Shown: in pieces, positions 42,037 through 51,745 of the stretch
Numbering within the stretch: position 1 is the first letter of the stretch
Layout: the number at the start of each line of letters is the position of its first letter
Assembly: GCA_016719105.1 (NCBI GenBank)
Contig: JADKAQ010000016.1
Coordinates: forward strand, 205,752 to 269,751
DNA length: 64,000 nucleotides
Direction: 5' to 3'
Origin: Gemmatimonadota bacterium
Lineage (GTDB): Bacteria; Gemmatimonadota; Gemmatimonadetes; Gemmatimonadales; Gemmatimonadaceae
Notes under the pieces: model-generated
Database searches by the model: none
What the model was told of the DNA's origin: nothing
What the model saw: only the letters and a program-made list of their open reading frames with translations
Program-made: the position numbers and the translations under genes

Positions 42037-42468
42037 TTAGCGAGCGGGGCGCCGATCGAGCGCGGCGAATCCGGACGGTGCCTGCTGCGCGAGGTCGACG
42101 ATGCCGAGGAAGGCCTCGTTGGTGCCAGTGAGAAAGGCGGTGCCGTATGCCGCGATGTCGGCGGCGAGATCGCGGAAGGAATCGAGAGGATCGGAACGGA
42201 AGCCCGGATAGCGCGCCGCACCACGCGGAGCAACCGCGCGCATGAAAGCTACGTGCGGCAGGGCGTGCTCCCCTAGGCGGTATACGACGTCGCCAAGAGA
42301 GTGGCGCGTACTGAACTCCAGGCAACGCGAGTCGCGGACAAAGGCTCCTTGGGCGAAGCGGCCACCGCTGCCGCGGTCGACCACGCCGGGGATATACTCG
42401 AACCCGTGCGCAGTGAGCAGCGGCGCGAGCAAAGCAGCGCCTTCGTCGCGCATATGCGTCGGATCCAC
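42037..42468 (-). CDS. Cassette-borne protein of unknown function
   Basis: The 143-residue protein starts at a GTG at 42468. AAGGAGG five bases upstream fixes this choice over longer frames that would read through site E. It contains LLTAHGFEYIPGVVDRGSGG, FVRDSRCLEFSTRHSLGDVV and AAYGTAFLTGTNEAFLGIVD. I recognise no domain, though the layout resembles small immunity-like cassette proteins. The stop codon TAA is part of the attC end (complement of GTTAGCG). The gene thus fills its cassette from one recombination site to the next. Confidence 0.75.
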   Translation of the reverse strand: MDPTHMRDEGAALLAPLLTAHGFEYIPGVVDRGSGGRFAQGAFVRDSRCLEFSTRHSLGDVVYRLGEHALPHVAFMRAVAPRGAARYPGFRSDPLDSFRDLAADIAAYGTAFLTGTNEAFLGIVDLAQQAPSGFAALDRRPAR

Positions 42469-42485
42469 GTCTGCCTCCTTCGGCT

Positions 42486-42578
42486 CGCTAACGTTGAGCA
42501 TCAGCTGCGGCCGAATCAAATAGAGCGAGCGAAGCGAGCGCACAACGGCTCGGCCGTCTGCTGCATGCAGTGTTAAGC
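42486..42578 (-). repeat. attC-like site E
   Basis: The left end is CGCTAAC (42486-42492) and the right end GTTAAGC (42572-42578). Arms GCATCAGCTGCGGCCGA and TCGGCCGTCTGCTGCATGC pair with a few bulges around AAATAGAGCGAGCGAAGCGA. The central part is nearly identical to sites D and I. Confidence 0.9.
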
Positions 42579-42585
42579 CGCACGC

Positions 42586-43410
42586 TCATGTGAGCTCGGT
42601 CCATCGGTGGTCGGCGAAGCGCGCAAAGCGAAGGAGTAGCAACAGGGAATGAAACGCCTCCTCCTCGTCAATCTGCTGATCGGTGGCATGTGCGGCTTCG
42701 TCGCGCCAGTAGCGAAGCAGCTCAACGAACGAATCGAGCTGCCGCTGAACGACGGCATTCTGCTGTCGCTGCAGAAACTGCACAAGTTTCGCCGTGCCAC
42801 TAGTCTTTCGATAATCCGAGAGCACGCGAGACTCATCGTGCGTCTTCGCAACTGCCAAGGAAAGGAGAATCGACTCGGCCGCCGCACCGCTCATCACGCA
42901 GCATGAGAAGTACAGTCCGCCCGCATAGCAGCGAAGAGCCTCCGTTGCGCGCGGAGCGAATGAGTCACGGAACCTGTCGCCGTGCGAAAGAAGGTGCTTG
43001 GCAAAGCGCGCGTGCTCCGACGGCTGAGGAGTGGCCTCGTCGGGGGACGAGATGCGGGATTCGCCGAGAATGGTCAGGCGGAACTCGTCGCCCGGAAAGC
43101 GGAGCTGACCTTTGGCCGCGAGCATGCCCGGCGCTAGGACGCCGCGACGTACAAGCTCCCACGCAGCAATCACGAAGGGGGCGGTGTTCGTCGTCTCGTC
43201 GAGCTGAGACACCGACGACCTCTGTGAGGGGTCTCGCGCGATTTCGCGGAGACGGTCCTGGATGACAGAGCGGATGCTGAACTGGAACCCGGGATCTGTG
43301 GAGTTGTGGAAGCTGCGAGCGTGACTCTGCCAGCGCGTACGGAGCCACTCAATCAGGAAGGCGAGTGCATCGTCCGGCGATATCGTCGGAAGTCGTATGA
43401 CAGTCGTCAC
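42586..43410 (-). CDS. Cassette-borne protein of unknown function
   Basis: The 274-residue protein starts at the GTG at 43410 (VTTVIRLPTISPDDALAFLI), about 19 nt from site F, and stops 8 nt before site E. It is helical and soluble. The middle has HARFAKHLLSHGDRFRDSFA and CYAGGLYFSCCVMSGAAAES, and the end is ELLRYWRDEAAHATDQQIDE. The HEPN-like pattern (a helix with RxxxxxxH near the end, here RDEAAHA) is suggestive only. Longer frames to 43680 cross site F and are rejected. Confidence 0.75.
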   Translation of the reverse strand: MTTVIRLPTISPDDALAFLIEWLRTRWQSHARSFHNSTDPGFQFSIRSVIQDRLREIARDPSQRSSVSQLDETTNTAPFVIAAWELVRRGVLAPGMLAAKGQLRFPGDEFRLTILGESRISSPDEATPQPSEHARFAKHLLSHGDRFRDSFAPRATEALRCYAGGLYFSCCVMSGAAAESILLSLAVAKTHDESRVLSDYRKTSGTAKLVQFLQRQQNAVVQRQLDSFVELLRYWRDEAAHATDQQIDEEEAFHSLLLLLRFARFADHRWTELT

Positions 43411-43428
43411 GATGAATGATGGGTGGCG

Positions 43429-43520
43429 GCTTAACGCTGGCTTCTGTTGCGAGCGGACCGCGCGATCTGTCGCGTGGCGCGGATAGTCGGTCCGCTCGTC
43501 AACAGCAAGCATCGTAAGGC
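43429..43520 (-). repeat. attC-like site F
   Basis: The ends are GCTTAAC (43429-43435) and GTAAGGC (43514-43520). Arms TTCTGTTGCGAGCGGACCG and CGGTCCGCTCGTCAACAGCA pair almost perfectly. It is closely related to site B. It is the last intact site before the IS91 element. Confidence 0.88.
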
Positions 43521-43602
43521 CCGGACGACCGGACAGTGCGTCGGAATGGCCCCTCGCGCAACGGAACGGTGACAGGGAGCGGCCGAGTCGGACGTATTCT
43601 CG

Positions 43603-45226
43603 GCGCTCCCCGGTCCCGGAGCGCGCATGCCCGATGCGGCCCCGGCGGCGCGTGGCGTCTACAAGCCCCGACGTCCGCAAGCGTCGCCGCTCTTTCGGCT
43701 GGTGTCAGACCATCTGCATCGCCTGCAGACGGTGTACGACGACCGCTTTGCGCGCGAGTACGGCCCGTGGCGCTCCGTGGTCGCGCAGGTCGCCGAGAAG
43801 TTCCTCGCGTGTGGCATCCTCGACCACGGGTTCGCGCGCATCCGCTGCACTGCGTGCGCGCACGAGTACCTGCTCGCGTTCTCGTGTAAGTGCCGCTACT
43901 TCTGTCCGAGCTGCCACGCGAAGCGGCTCGCCATCTGGACGCAGTGGCTGGACACCACGCTCCTCGCGCCCGTGCCGCACCGGCAGGTCGTGCTCACCAT
44001 CCCGAAGCGGCTGCGCGCCTACTGTCTCTACCGCCGCCGCCTGCTCGGCGAGATCGCCCGCGTCGCCGCCCGCACCGTCACCGCCGCCATTCGCACGCTG
44101 ACCGGCGAGCGCGACCTCGCGGTCGGCATCGTCGCGTGCCTGCAGACGCACGGCTCCCGGGCCAACTGGCATCCGCACCTGCACCTGCTCGTCACCGACG
44201 GCGGCTTCCGGCCGGACGGGACCTTTGTCTCGTGGCCCGCCCACGATGCCGCGCGACTGACGGAGGCGTTCCGCCGCGCCGTCCTCCGGCTCTTCGTCCG
44301 CCTCGCGCTGTTCGATGAGGAGCAGGCCGCCGGGATGCTCACCTGGCCGCACTCGGGGTTCCACGTCCATACGGCCGTCTGGGTCCCCGAGGACGATCGC
44401 GCGTTCGCGACCCGCCTCGCGCGTTACTGCGCGCGGAATCCCGTGGCGCTGGAGCGGCTCACCTACGACCGCGCCGCCCACGCGGTGACGTATCGCTCCG
44501 ACAAGTCCGAGGGCCCGACGGCGGGCACCGAGACCGTGGACCCGCTGGAGTTCCTGGCCCGGGTGCTGGTGCACATCCCCGACAAGGGCCAGGTCACCAC
44601 GCGGTACTATGGCTGGTATGCCAACCGTCCCCAGGGCATGCGGCTGAAGGCGACGCCCGGCGCCGCCGGGCCGCCCGCGATCGTGCCCCGCGCCCCGCCT
44701 GGCGCCGACCGAGGTGGCCCGCCGATGGGCGCCGCTCCTGCAGCAGATCTTCGAGGTCGACCCACTCGCGTGTCCCACCTGCCGCGGCGCGATGCGCGTC
44801 GTGGCGTTCATTACGCAGTCGTCGGTCATCGACCAGATCCTCACCCACCTCCGCACCCGCGCCGTGCCCGCGCCCCACCCCGGCGCCCGGAGCCCGCCAT
44901 CGACGCGGGCCCCTGCGAGCCGGAGCCCCGCGCGCGCCCGCGCCCGGTCGCCGACGCCCCGCCGCCCGGCTGAGGACGCCCCCCCACCCCCCGCCCCACG
45001 CGGGGGCGGTCGGCGTGGGCGGCGGTACCACCGGTCCGTCAGATGAGCCGCCCAGGTTCGACCACCCATGGTGCCGAAGGTCGTGACCGACGTTCCCCCG
45101 GCGCTCACGGCACCAGAACGAGATCGATGGCCTCCCCGCCGCCCGCCACGAGGCGCTGGCGAGGTCGGCGATCGCGCGCTATGGTCGACGCATAGCCGAC
45201 TCGCGCCGATCGAAATTCCTATCCCG
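43603..45226 (+). mobile_element. IS91-family element, copy 1
   Basis: The right end is defined by comparison with the second copy. Both share sequence through GATCGAAATTCCTATCCCG (here ending 45226), then diverge. The left end is uncertain and placed just before the transposase start, where similarity to the leader at 36.9-37.0 kb stops. IS91 elements move by rolling-circle transposition without inverted repeats or target duplications, which agrees with the lack of either. It interrupts the DUF5916 gene on its right side. Confidence 0.75.
43627..45046 (+). pseudogene. IS91-family HUH (Y2-type) transposase, frameshifted
   Basis: The intact first part begins MPDAAPAARGVYKPRRPQAS. It has the zinc-ribbon cysteines (CTACAHEYLLAFSCKCRYFC), the HUH metal motif NWHPHLHLLVTDGGF and the catalytic-Tyr region TRYYGWYANRPQGMRLK. 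After that, one extra C near 44690, seen by comparison with copy 2, shifts the frame. The C-terminal Cys motif (FEVDPLACPTCRGAMRVVAF) therefore lies in another frame ending at 45046. The transposase may still be truncated-functional or dead. Confidence 0.85.
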
Positions 45227-45884
45227 CTATCCCGACCGTCCAACTTGCGTCCCAGTTGACGTTGAAGCCGCCCAGGCCACCGGCGAGCGCACGGTTCTGC
45301 CCCGGCACGGCGGCGCCGCCGCCTTCGCCTTCCCGGATCACCTGTCCATCGTACTCCACTCCCGCCGGCGTGGTGGCGAAGACGAAGCCATTCTGGCGGT
45401 CGTGATAGGTGTCGAAGATCAGCGCGATGTGGTCGCTGTTGGAAAGCGTGACATCGCGGATCTTCTCGCCGGGCACGATCTGGCTCGGCTCGCGATCGTA
45501 CATCCGCGCGGCGATGTAGAGCGACTGTCCATCAGTCGCGAGCCGCACGTCAGTGCGTTCCGTGGCCGGCACGCCTTCATTGAGCTCACGCTGCAGGAAG
45601 TCGGTGATCGGCACTGCCTGCTGCCACATCGGTTCGTCCAGCCGGCCATCGATCTGTGGCGGCGTGGTGATCTTCAGCGCGCGAGCTTCCGGGAGCGGGC
45701 GGGCGCGGGCGGCGCGGGCGAAGGAGTCGGCGCGGGCAGCGTCAAGGCGGACGGGGGCCGGCGTCGCCCCCTGAGCCCGGGCATCCGCCGGGAGCAGGGC
45801 CAGAGCGCTGACTGTCAGCGTTGCCAGAACGCGGACCAGCCACGGAGTGTGACCGACGACTGCTGGGACGCGCGAATGCGCCAT
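45219..45884 (-). pseudogene. DUF5916 family protein truncated by IS91
   Basis: The gene starts at 45884 with a signal peptide (VRVLATLTVSALALLPADARA). A CBM9-like N-terminal domain of the DUF5916 family follows: ITTPPQIDGRLDEPMWQQAV, then TDVRLATDGQSLYIAARMYD and FVFATTPAGVEYDGQVI. It stops at WDASWTV, exactly where the IS91 end begins, and then terminates in IS sequence. Intact members are about 700-850 residues with a C-terminal outer-membrane barrel, so three quarters are missing. Confidence 0.85.
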
Positions 45885-46100
45885 GCGACGATTCCGGAGG
45901 ACAGTGCGGTGTGAGCGACGCGGGCGGTGCATCAGCGTCGGGGAAATATGCGAGAGAGCGTGTATTGCACTACGCAGGTGGCGAATCGAGTGCTGAACGG
46001 CATCCGGCGGCGCAACGGCCACGGGTCCCTGCAGCGTCGATGGCGCGACGACAGGAGGTCGGCGGCGCGCCGGCGCCAGCGAGACGCGCGCCACCACGGC

Positions 46101-46701
46101 TCACATACAGGTCCCCGGCTGCGTCGGCGGCTTCGATTGACCCGCGTGCGTGTCGGGGCCCGCATCCCACTCCGCTGCGAGAACGCCATACATGACGACC
46201 GACTCGAACTTCCCCCACCGAAAACAGGCATCGCGCTGTACGCCCTCATGTTGCATGCCGAGCTTCTGGAGCACGCGTCCGACGCCGGATTGCGAGAAGT
46301 GCCGCCCGAATGCCCGGTGCAGCCGGATGTCGGTGAAGCCGCGGCGATGACTGCGCGCGCGGCCTCCGTGGCACCCATGCCCCGAGGAGTCGACGCCGAT
46401 CCAATAGCCGACTTCACCGTGCCGGTGCGCCTCGGAAATCTTCAGACTGATGGCGCCGAGCAGCGTGTCCGGCGTGGTGCTGGCGCAGATTGCGAGCGTC
46501 AGGTTCTCGCGGTGAGCCCATGCGTCGCGGTGCGTCGCAATCCAGTCCGCCGCGCCGCCCGCGGGATACGGGTGCGGAATGGTGAGCGTGGCATCGGCAA
46601 CTTCCCAGACGCCGGCCAGGCGTTCGACGGACGGGGGCGTCTGACAGGTTGAACGGGCGCAGGACCAGCCGGTCGGTAGAGAGCGTGGGCAGCTGTGTCA
46701 T
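46101..46701 (-). pseudogene. GNAT-family acetyltransferase, multiply frameshifted
   Basis: From the ATG at 46701 the product reads MTQLPTLSTDRLVLRPFNLS, typical of RimJ-type acetyltransferases. The frame then shifts at a G5 run near 46635. The next frame carries DWIATHRDAWAHRENLTLAI, LLGAISLKISEAHRHGEVGY and RVLQKLGMQHEGVQRDACFR. The acetyl-CoA region (ATEAARAVIAA) lies in a third frame near 46350. The terminal frame stops at 46101. At least three shifts make it non-functional, or the region poorly sequenced. Confidence 0.8.
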
Positions 46702-46826
46702 GAAGAAGGCGGTTGTGTCGCGATTTGGCCTTGAGGGACACGTAACAGCCGACACCGCCCGTCGGTCACGGCTCGCGCCGTCCTCGAGCTGGGAATATAC
46801 TCGAGCGACCCCTACCGAAACGCCCG

Positions 46827-47837
46827 ATGCCCTCGGCAACGCACGCCGCCTTTCGCTACACCGACACGCTCGCCTATCTCGATCGCGTGCGTCAGGGCCT
46901 GCCGCCGGTGATCATCTGCTGTGCGGTGAACGGTGGTGTGCAAGGCAAGGAAGTGAATCCCGCCATCCCGGAATCGGCTGAGGAAATCGCCGACGCCGTG
47001 AATGCGGCGTACCGCGCCGGCGCCGCCATGGTTCACGTGCACGCGCGTGATCCCGACGATCCACCGGAGCCGGCCCGGACTGCGCACGACTGGCAACAGC
47101 TGGTGCGCCTGATTCGTGATCGCTGTCCCGAAGTGATCATCAATGTCACCACGGGTGGCAGCGTGGGCATGACGGACACCGAGCGACTCGCCAGCCTCGA
47201 AAGCGGTGCCGAGATGGCGTCGCTCAACCTCACGCCCGACATGAGCCTCGTGCGCACCCGTGAGCGACGTGCACCACTGCGCTCGCCACGCGCGGCCACC
47301 GAGATCGACGACTGCTGGCCGGTCACGTTCGGGATGGTGGAGACGTTCGCGCGCGAGATGCAATCGCGCGGCATCAAACCGGAACTGGAGACGTATCACT
47401 CGGGGGGCGTCGCCGTCGTCCGGCACCTGATCGACAGAGGCCTGATTGCGGCACCCTACTGGATACAGACCGTCATGGGCTATCAGGCCGCCAGTCCGCC
47501 CACGGTGCAAGCGGTGCTCGACCTGCTGCGCGACTTCCCCGATGACACCCTCTGGCTCTGTTCCGGCATCGGACCGCATCAATTGCCCCTGACCACGCTC
47601 GCGCTGCTCATGGGCGGCCATGTGCGCGTCGGACTCGAGGACAACATCTACTACCGCCGCGGCGAACTGGCTGACAGCAATGCGCAGCTCGTGGCGCGCA
47701 CGGCACGTCAGGCGAAGGAACTCAATCGGGCAGTCGCAACACCTGCCGAAGCACGCGCGATGCTTGGGCTTCCGGCCTCCGCCGCGTACGAGACATCTGT
47801 GCACCCATCCGCCACCAACCCGGGATTCACCCAATGA
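46827..47837 (+). CDS. BKACE-family beta-keto acid cleavage enzyme
   Basis: The 336-residue protein belongs to the BKACE (DUF849) family of zinc TIM barrels. These condense beta-keto acids with acetyl-CoA and split them, as 3-keto-5-aminohexanoate cleavage enzyme does. Signatures are PVIICCAVNGGVQGKEVNPA, the zinc motif AAMVHVHARDPDDPPEP, INVTTGGSVGMTDTERLASL and the late GGHVRVGLEDNIYYRRGELA. The substrate cannot be read from sequence. A TATACT box lies 26 bp upstream of the ATG. The stop overlaps the start of the peptidase gene. Confidence 0.88.
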   Translation: MPSATHAAFRYTDTLAYLDRVRQGLPPVIICCAVNGGVQGKEVNPAIPESAEEIADAVNAAYRAGAAMVHVHARDPDDPPEPARTAHDWQQLVRLIRDRCPEVIINVTTGGSVGMTDTERLASLESGAEMASLNLTPDMSLVRTRERRAPLRSPRAATEIDDCWPVTFGMVETFAREMQSRGIKPELETYHSGGVAVVRHLIDRGLIAAPYWIQTVMGYQAASPPTVQAVLDLLRDFPDDTLWLCSGIGPHQLPLTTLALLMGGHVRVGLEDNIYYRRGELADSNAQLVARTARQAKELNRAVATPAEARAMLGLPASAAYETSVHPSATNPGFTQ

Positions 47838-50800
47838 ACCGAATCTCCACGCTGGGATTGCTCGCCGCACTCACGGTGCCATGCAGCATCGTCGCGCAAG
47901 GTCGTGAGACCGACACGCTCAGCATATCTTCGCCGCTTGCGCGCGTCGCGTACCTCACGCAGCTCGATCGCCTCGACGACACACGCAGTGATGATGCACG
48001 CTGCAGCGCCGCCGCATCGCTGAACGCCTTCGTGTTGCTCGGTGGCAGCGTCGATTCGGTCGCACGCCTCTTCGGGTTGCCACTCGATCGTACGATCGGC
48101 ACCGCACACCGCGTGCAGGAACGACTCTACCTGCACGCCGATGTGGACGGAGTGGCCGGTGTCATTGGATCGACCAAACCGGTGATCGACGCGACCGGAG
48201 CCATCGTCGCATCACGACGCTCTGCAGGCGACGAGTTCCATCGCGTGCTCGACGTACTCGGCCTGCGTGCCGAGCCACTCTTTGGCGCCACGATGGCCAC
48301 GGTTGCTGCCAGGGAGCGCGCGGTCACCGACTATATGCGTCGCACTGCGAACCCGGTGTTCATCGTTGGTGCCGATGCCGACCTCAGTCGCGGCGCACGC
48401 CCGAGCCGTGCGCCCACGGCAGGATCGGCCAATCACTACATCGTCATTGCCCGCGTCGACGGCGTCTGGCAGAAGGTGGATAGCTGGTACCGGGCCGGCC
48501 AGCAGACCGTCTCGCGCCTGACCGAGGCCGAGGTGCGTGGCTTCCTGCACCAGACGCCCGTCACGCCGTGGGGCGTGGTCCGCGACGCGAATATCGCGCT
48601 CCGACTGCCGACACCCGGATACGATGGTCCGCCAGAAGGCCGCGATCTGATGAGTGCTGCCAAACGCGCGACAGTGGCCGCGAGCAGCGCCGCGACGCCG
48701 CTCGTGCCACTCGATCTCTTCCGGCTCGAGACGGTGAACGAACCGCAGCTCTCGCCGGATGGCACGCGCGTGGTGTACGTGCGTCAGAGCTTCGACATCA
48801 TGCGCGACCGCAAGGTGACGCAGCTCTGGCTGGTGAACGCCGACGGATCGATGCATCGGCGGCTGACGGCCGGCGACGGCAACGAACGTGCGCCACGGTG
48901 GACCCCGTCGGGTGATGCGGTCATCTATCTGTCGAGCGTGGATGGCACGACGCAGATGTATCGTCGTGATGTGGCGAGTGAACAGACCGTTCGCCTTGCG
49001 AAGCTGCCATCCACGCCGGAATGGTTCACGATCTCACCCGACGGATCACAGATCGCATTTGCGATGCTCGTCGCCACACCACCTCGCGTTCCCGCGGGGA
49101 TGCCGACTGCGCCCGCCGGTGCGACCTGGGCACCATCCGCGATCGCGGCCACTGACGTTCGCTATCGCAGCGATGGCGCCGGCCTGCTGCCCAGCGGTCG
49201 CACCGAATTGTTCGTCGTGCCAGCCACGGGGGGAACGGCACGCAAGGTCACCGCTGGTGGCGTGCTGCAGTACGGGCGTGCGTACGGTGCGACCCCGGGT
49301 ATCTGGACGCCCGATGGTGCGGCGCTCATCGTTACCGCCAACGGGAACCCGTCGCCCGATCTCACATCGCGTTCGTCAGACCTGTTCGAAGTGCGCGTCG
49401 CCGATGGCGACGTGAAGCCGGTATTCCGTCGCCGCGGGACGAATCGTTCGCCGGCGATTTCACCCGACGGCAAGTGGCTCGCCTTCGTCAGCGTCGCGGA
49501 CTCCGGGCACGCCTGGACACAGCCGCGACTCTGGCTGGTCCCACGCACTGGTGATGCAAAACCGAAACTGCTCTCGGCTGGCTTCGACGCTGCGATCGAC
49601 AGTCCAGCGTGGCTTCCCGACGGCAACGGTCTGTTGTTCCTGGCCGATCGCGAAGGACGGGCCGGTCTCTGGCGTATCGCGCTCGATGGCACCACAACGT
49701 TGGCGGCCGACTCACTCGCCAGCGATCTCGACGCGTACGGCGGCGGTCAGGCATTCTCGATGAGTCGCAGTGGTGCGCTGGCAATGACGCGCGGATCGCC
49801 AACCGTACCGGGTGATGTCTGGTTCGCGACGACTGCTGGCACTCTCACGAAGCAGCTCACGGCCGTCAACGACGATGTGTTCGCTGATCGGCGGGCGGGG
49901 CAGGTCTCGTCGTTCTGGGCGAAGTCCTCGAAGGATGGCCAGCGCTTCCAGTCGTGGATCATCACGCCGCCGGGCTACACGCCGGGCAAGAAGTATCCGA
50001 CGATCCTCGAGATTCACGGCGGTCCGTTCGCCGCGTATGGTGATCGCTTCGACATCGAGAAGCAGTGGATGGCCGCGCAAGGCTACGTCGTGCTGTATGT
50101 GAATCCTCGCGGGTCGACAAGCTATGGCGAAGCATTCGCACGATTGATCGACAAGACCTATCCCGGTGACGATGCCGATGACCTCCTGACCGCGGTCGAT
50201 TCCGTCGTGGCACGAGGCCTGGCTGATCCCGCGCAGCTCTACGTCACCGGTGGCAGTGGTGGCGGACTCCTGACCGCGTGGCTCACGGCGCGCACCACGC
50301 GTTTCCGCGCGGCGGCGGTGCTCTACCCCGTCATCGACTGGACCAGTGAAGTGCTCACGGCCGACAACGGCTCGCACTTTCAGGGACACTGGCTGCGCGG
50401 CGCGCCGTGGGAGAATCCCACGCACTACTGGGCGCAGTCGCCGTTGTCGCGCGTGGCCAGTGTGCAGACGCCGACGCTCGTGATGGGTGGCGACGGCGAC
50501 TACCGCACGCCGTTCGGGCAATCCGAGGAGTGGTTCACCGCGTTGCGTCTGCGCGGTGTGCCGACGGAGCTGGTGCGCATTCCCGGAGAATCACACGGCG
50601 CGCGTGACCGGCCCAGCCACCACATCGCGAAGGTGGCGTACATCACCGACTGGTTCACGCGCCATCGCGACACGCCATGCTGCGCCTTACCAGCGGCTGA
50701 AAACACCGCCGCGCTGACCGCCTTCGCCGACTCCGCCGCGCGCGGCGACTTCGGCTACGTGGACGCGGTGCACGTGGTGCGCAACGGAGTGCCGCTGATT

Positions 50801-51745
50801 TCGCGCACCTTTCCTCGCAGTTACGAGGGGGTGTATGCGATGAAGAAGCCGCCCGGTGTGTTCAACTATCAGGACCCGAACTGGCATCCCTTCTATCAGG
50901 GTCGCACGCTCCACACGCTGCAGTCGGTGAGCAAGAGCATCGTGTCGCTGGTCTACGGTGTCGCGATCGCCCGCAAGGACATCGCGACCATCGATCAGCC
51001 GATCGCGCAATTCATCCCGGCGCATGCAGCGGCGTTCCGTGACTCGGTGCGCCGTAAGATCACGATCCGGCACCTGCTGACGATGACGTCCGGCATCAGC
51101 TGGCCCGAGGGAGGTGGCTACGGCAGTGATGACGACATCACGCAGCGCATGGAGAACAGCAGTGACTGGGTGTCATTGGTCCTCGCCCAGCCGATGGAGA
51201 CCGAGCCAGGCACGAAGTACCACTACAACGATGGTGCGGCGGCGCTGCTGGCCGAGGTGTTCCGCGGTGCCACGGGTGTGGACCTGCAGGTGTACGCCGA
51301 GCGGCATCTCTTTGCACCACTCGGCATCACGCGCTTTCACTGGAAGCGATCATCGGGCGGCCTGACCGATTCCGAGGGTGGCCTGTATCTCGAGCCCGCG
51401 GATCTGGCGAAGCTCGGCCAGCTGATGCTCGATCAGGGCATGTGGAATGGCACCCGGCTGGTGAGTGCGGAGTGGGTGGCGGAGTCGGTGCGCGGCCAGC
51501 AGCCGGTGAAGCCCGGGCAGCCACCGGCCCGGGTCAACTACGGGTTGATGTGGTGGACCGTCGGTCCGGGCGTGCTGCAGGATTCCGGAGCGTACTTCGG
51601 GTGGGGTTATGGCGGGCAGTATGTGTTTGTGTTTCCGAAGACGCGTACGGTGGCGGTGCTGAACCAGTGGATGTTCCAGGGGCAGGAGATTCAGCCGATC
51701 GCGTTTGCGCGGCGGATTGAGCGTGCGATTTCGACGATGCCGTGA
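47834..51745 (+). CDS. Exported fusion: cysteine-peptidase-like, S9 peptidase and S12 beta-lactamase-like domains
   Basis: The 1303-residue protein has a signal peptide and three modules. Residues 25-285 resemble a papain/C39-like fold, with Cys57 in DDARCSAAASLNAFVLLGG, His201 in SANHYIVIARVDG and Asp216 in VDSW. Residues about 290-950 form an S9 prolyl-oligopeptidase: WD-like propeller blades, nucleophile Ser808 in VTGGSGGGLLTAWL, Asp near 889 in GGDGDYRTPF and His921 in ESHGARD. Residues about 960-1303 form a serine beta-lactamase-like S12 domain, with SxxK at 1031-1034 (SVSKS), YHYND and the GYGGQY motif. It overlaps both neighbouring genes. Confidence 0.85.
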   Translation: MNRISTLGLLAALTVPCSIVAQGRETDTLSISSPLARVAYLTQLDRLDDTRSDDARCSAAASLNAFVLLGGSVDSVARLFGLPLDRTIGTAHRVQERLYLHADVDGVAGVIGSTKPVIDATGAIVASRRSAGDEFHRVLDVLGLRAEPLFGATMATVAARERAVTDYMRRTANPVFIVGADADLSRGARPSRAPTAGSANHYIVIARVDGVWQKVDSWYRAGQQTVSRLTEAEVRGFLHQTPVTPWGVVRDANIALRLPTPGYDGPPEGRDLMSAAKRATVAASSAATPLVPLDLFRLETVNEPQLSPDGTRVVYVRQSFDIMRDRKVTQLWLVNADGSMHRRLTAGDGNERAPRWTPSGDAVIYLSSVDGTTQMYRRDVASEQTVRLAKLPSTPEWFTISPDGSQIAFAMLVATPPRVPAGMPTAPAGATWAPSAIAATDVRYRSDGAGLLPSGRTELFVVPATGGTARKVTAGGVLQYGRAYGATPGIWTPDGAALIVTANGNPSPDLTSRSSDLFEVRVADGDVKPVFRRRGTNRSPAISPDGKWLAFVSVADSGHAWTQPRLWLVPRTGDAKPKLLSAGFDAAIDSPAWLPDGNGLLFLADREGRAGLWRIALDGTTTLAADSLASDLDAYGGGQAFSMSRSGALAMTRGSPTVPGDVWFATTAGTLTKQLTAVNDDVFADRRAGQVSSFWAKSSKDGQRFQSWIITPPGYTPGKKYPTILEIHGGPFAAYGDRFDIEKQWMAAQGYVVLYVNPRGSTSYGEAFARLIDKTYPGDDADDLLTAVDSVVARGLADPAQLYVTGGSGGGLLTAWLTARTTRFRAAAVLYPVIDWTSEVLTADNGSHFQGHWLRGAPWENPTHYWAQSPLSRVASVQTPTLVMGGDGDYRTPFGQSEEWFTALRLRGVPTELVRIPGESHGARDRPSHHIAKVAYITDWFTRHRDTPCCALPAAENTAALTAFADSAARGDFGYVDAVHVVRNGVPLISRTFPRSYEGVYAMKKPPGVFNYQDPNWHPFYQGRTLHTLQSVSKSIVSLVYGVAIARKDIATIDQPIAQFIPAHAAAFRDSVRRKITIRHLLTMTSGISWPEGGGYGSDDDITQRMENSSDWVSLVLAQPMETEPGTKYHYNDGAAALLAEVFRGATGVDLQVYAERHLFAPLGITRFHWKRSSGGLTDSEGGLYLEPADLAKLGQLMLDQGMWNGTRLVSAEWVAESVRGQQPVKPGQPPARVNYGLMWWTVGPGVLQDSGAYFGWGYGGQYVFVFPKTRTVAVLNQWMFQGQEIQPIAFARRIERAISTMP

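Larger units (their letters stand above)
40534..42042 (-). repeat. attC-like site D, interrupted by a MITE and an IS3 element
   Basis: The left end GCCTAAC is at 40534-40540, the left arm AAGCATCAGCTGCGGCCG starts at about 40705, and the central AAATAGAGCGAGCGAAGCGA matches site E. The right arm TCTGTTGCAGCG and right end GTTAGCG are at 42021-42042. A 158-bp MITE splits the left end from the arm and a 1.25-kb IS3 element splits the right arm. Removing both yields a site of about 95 bp nearly collinear with site E. Confidence 0.8.
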
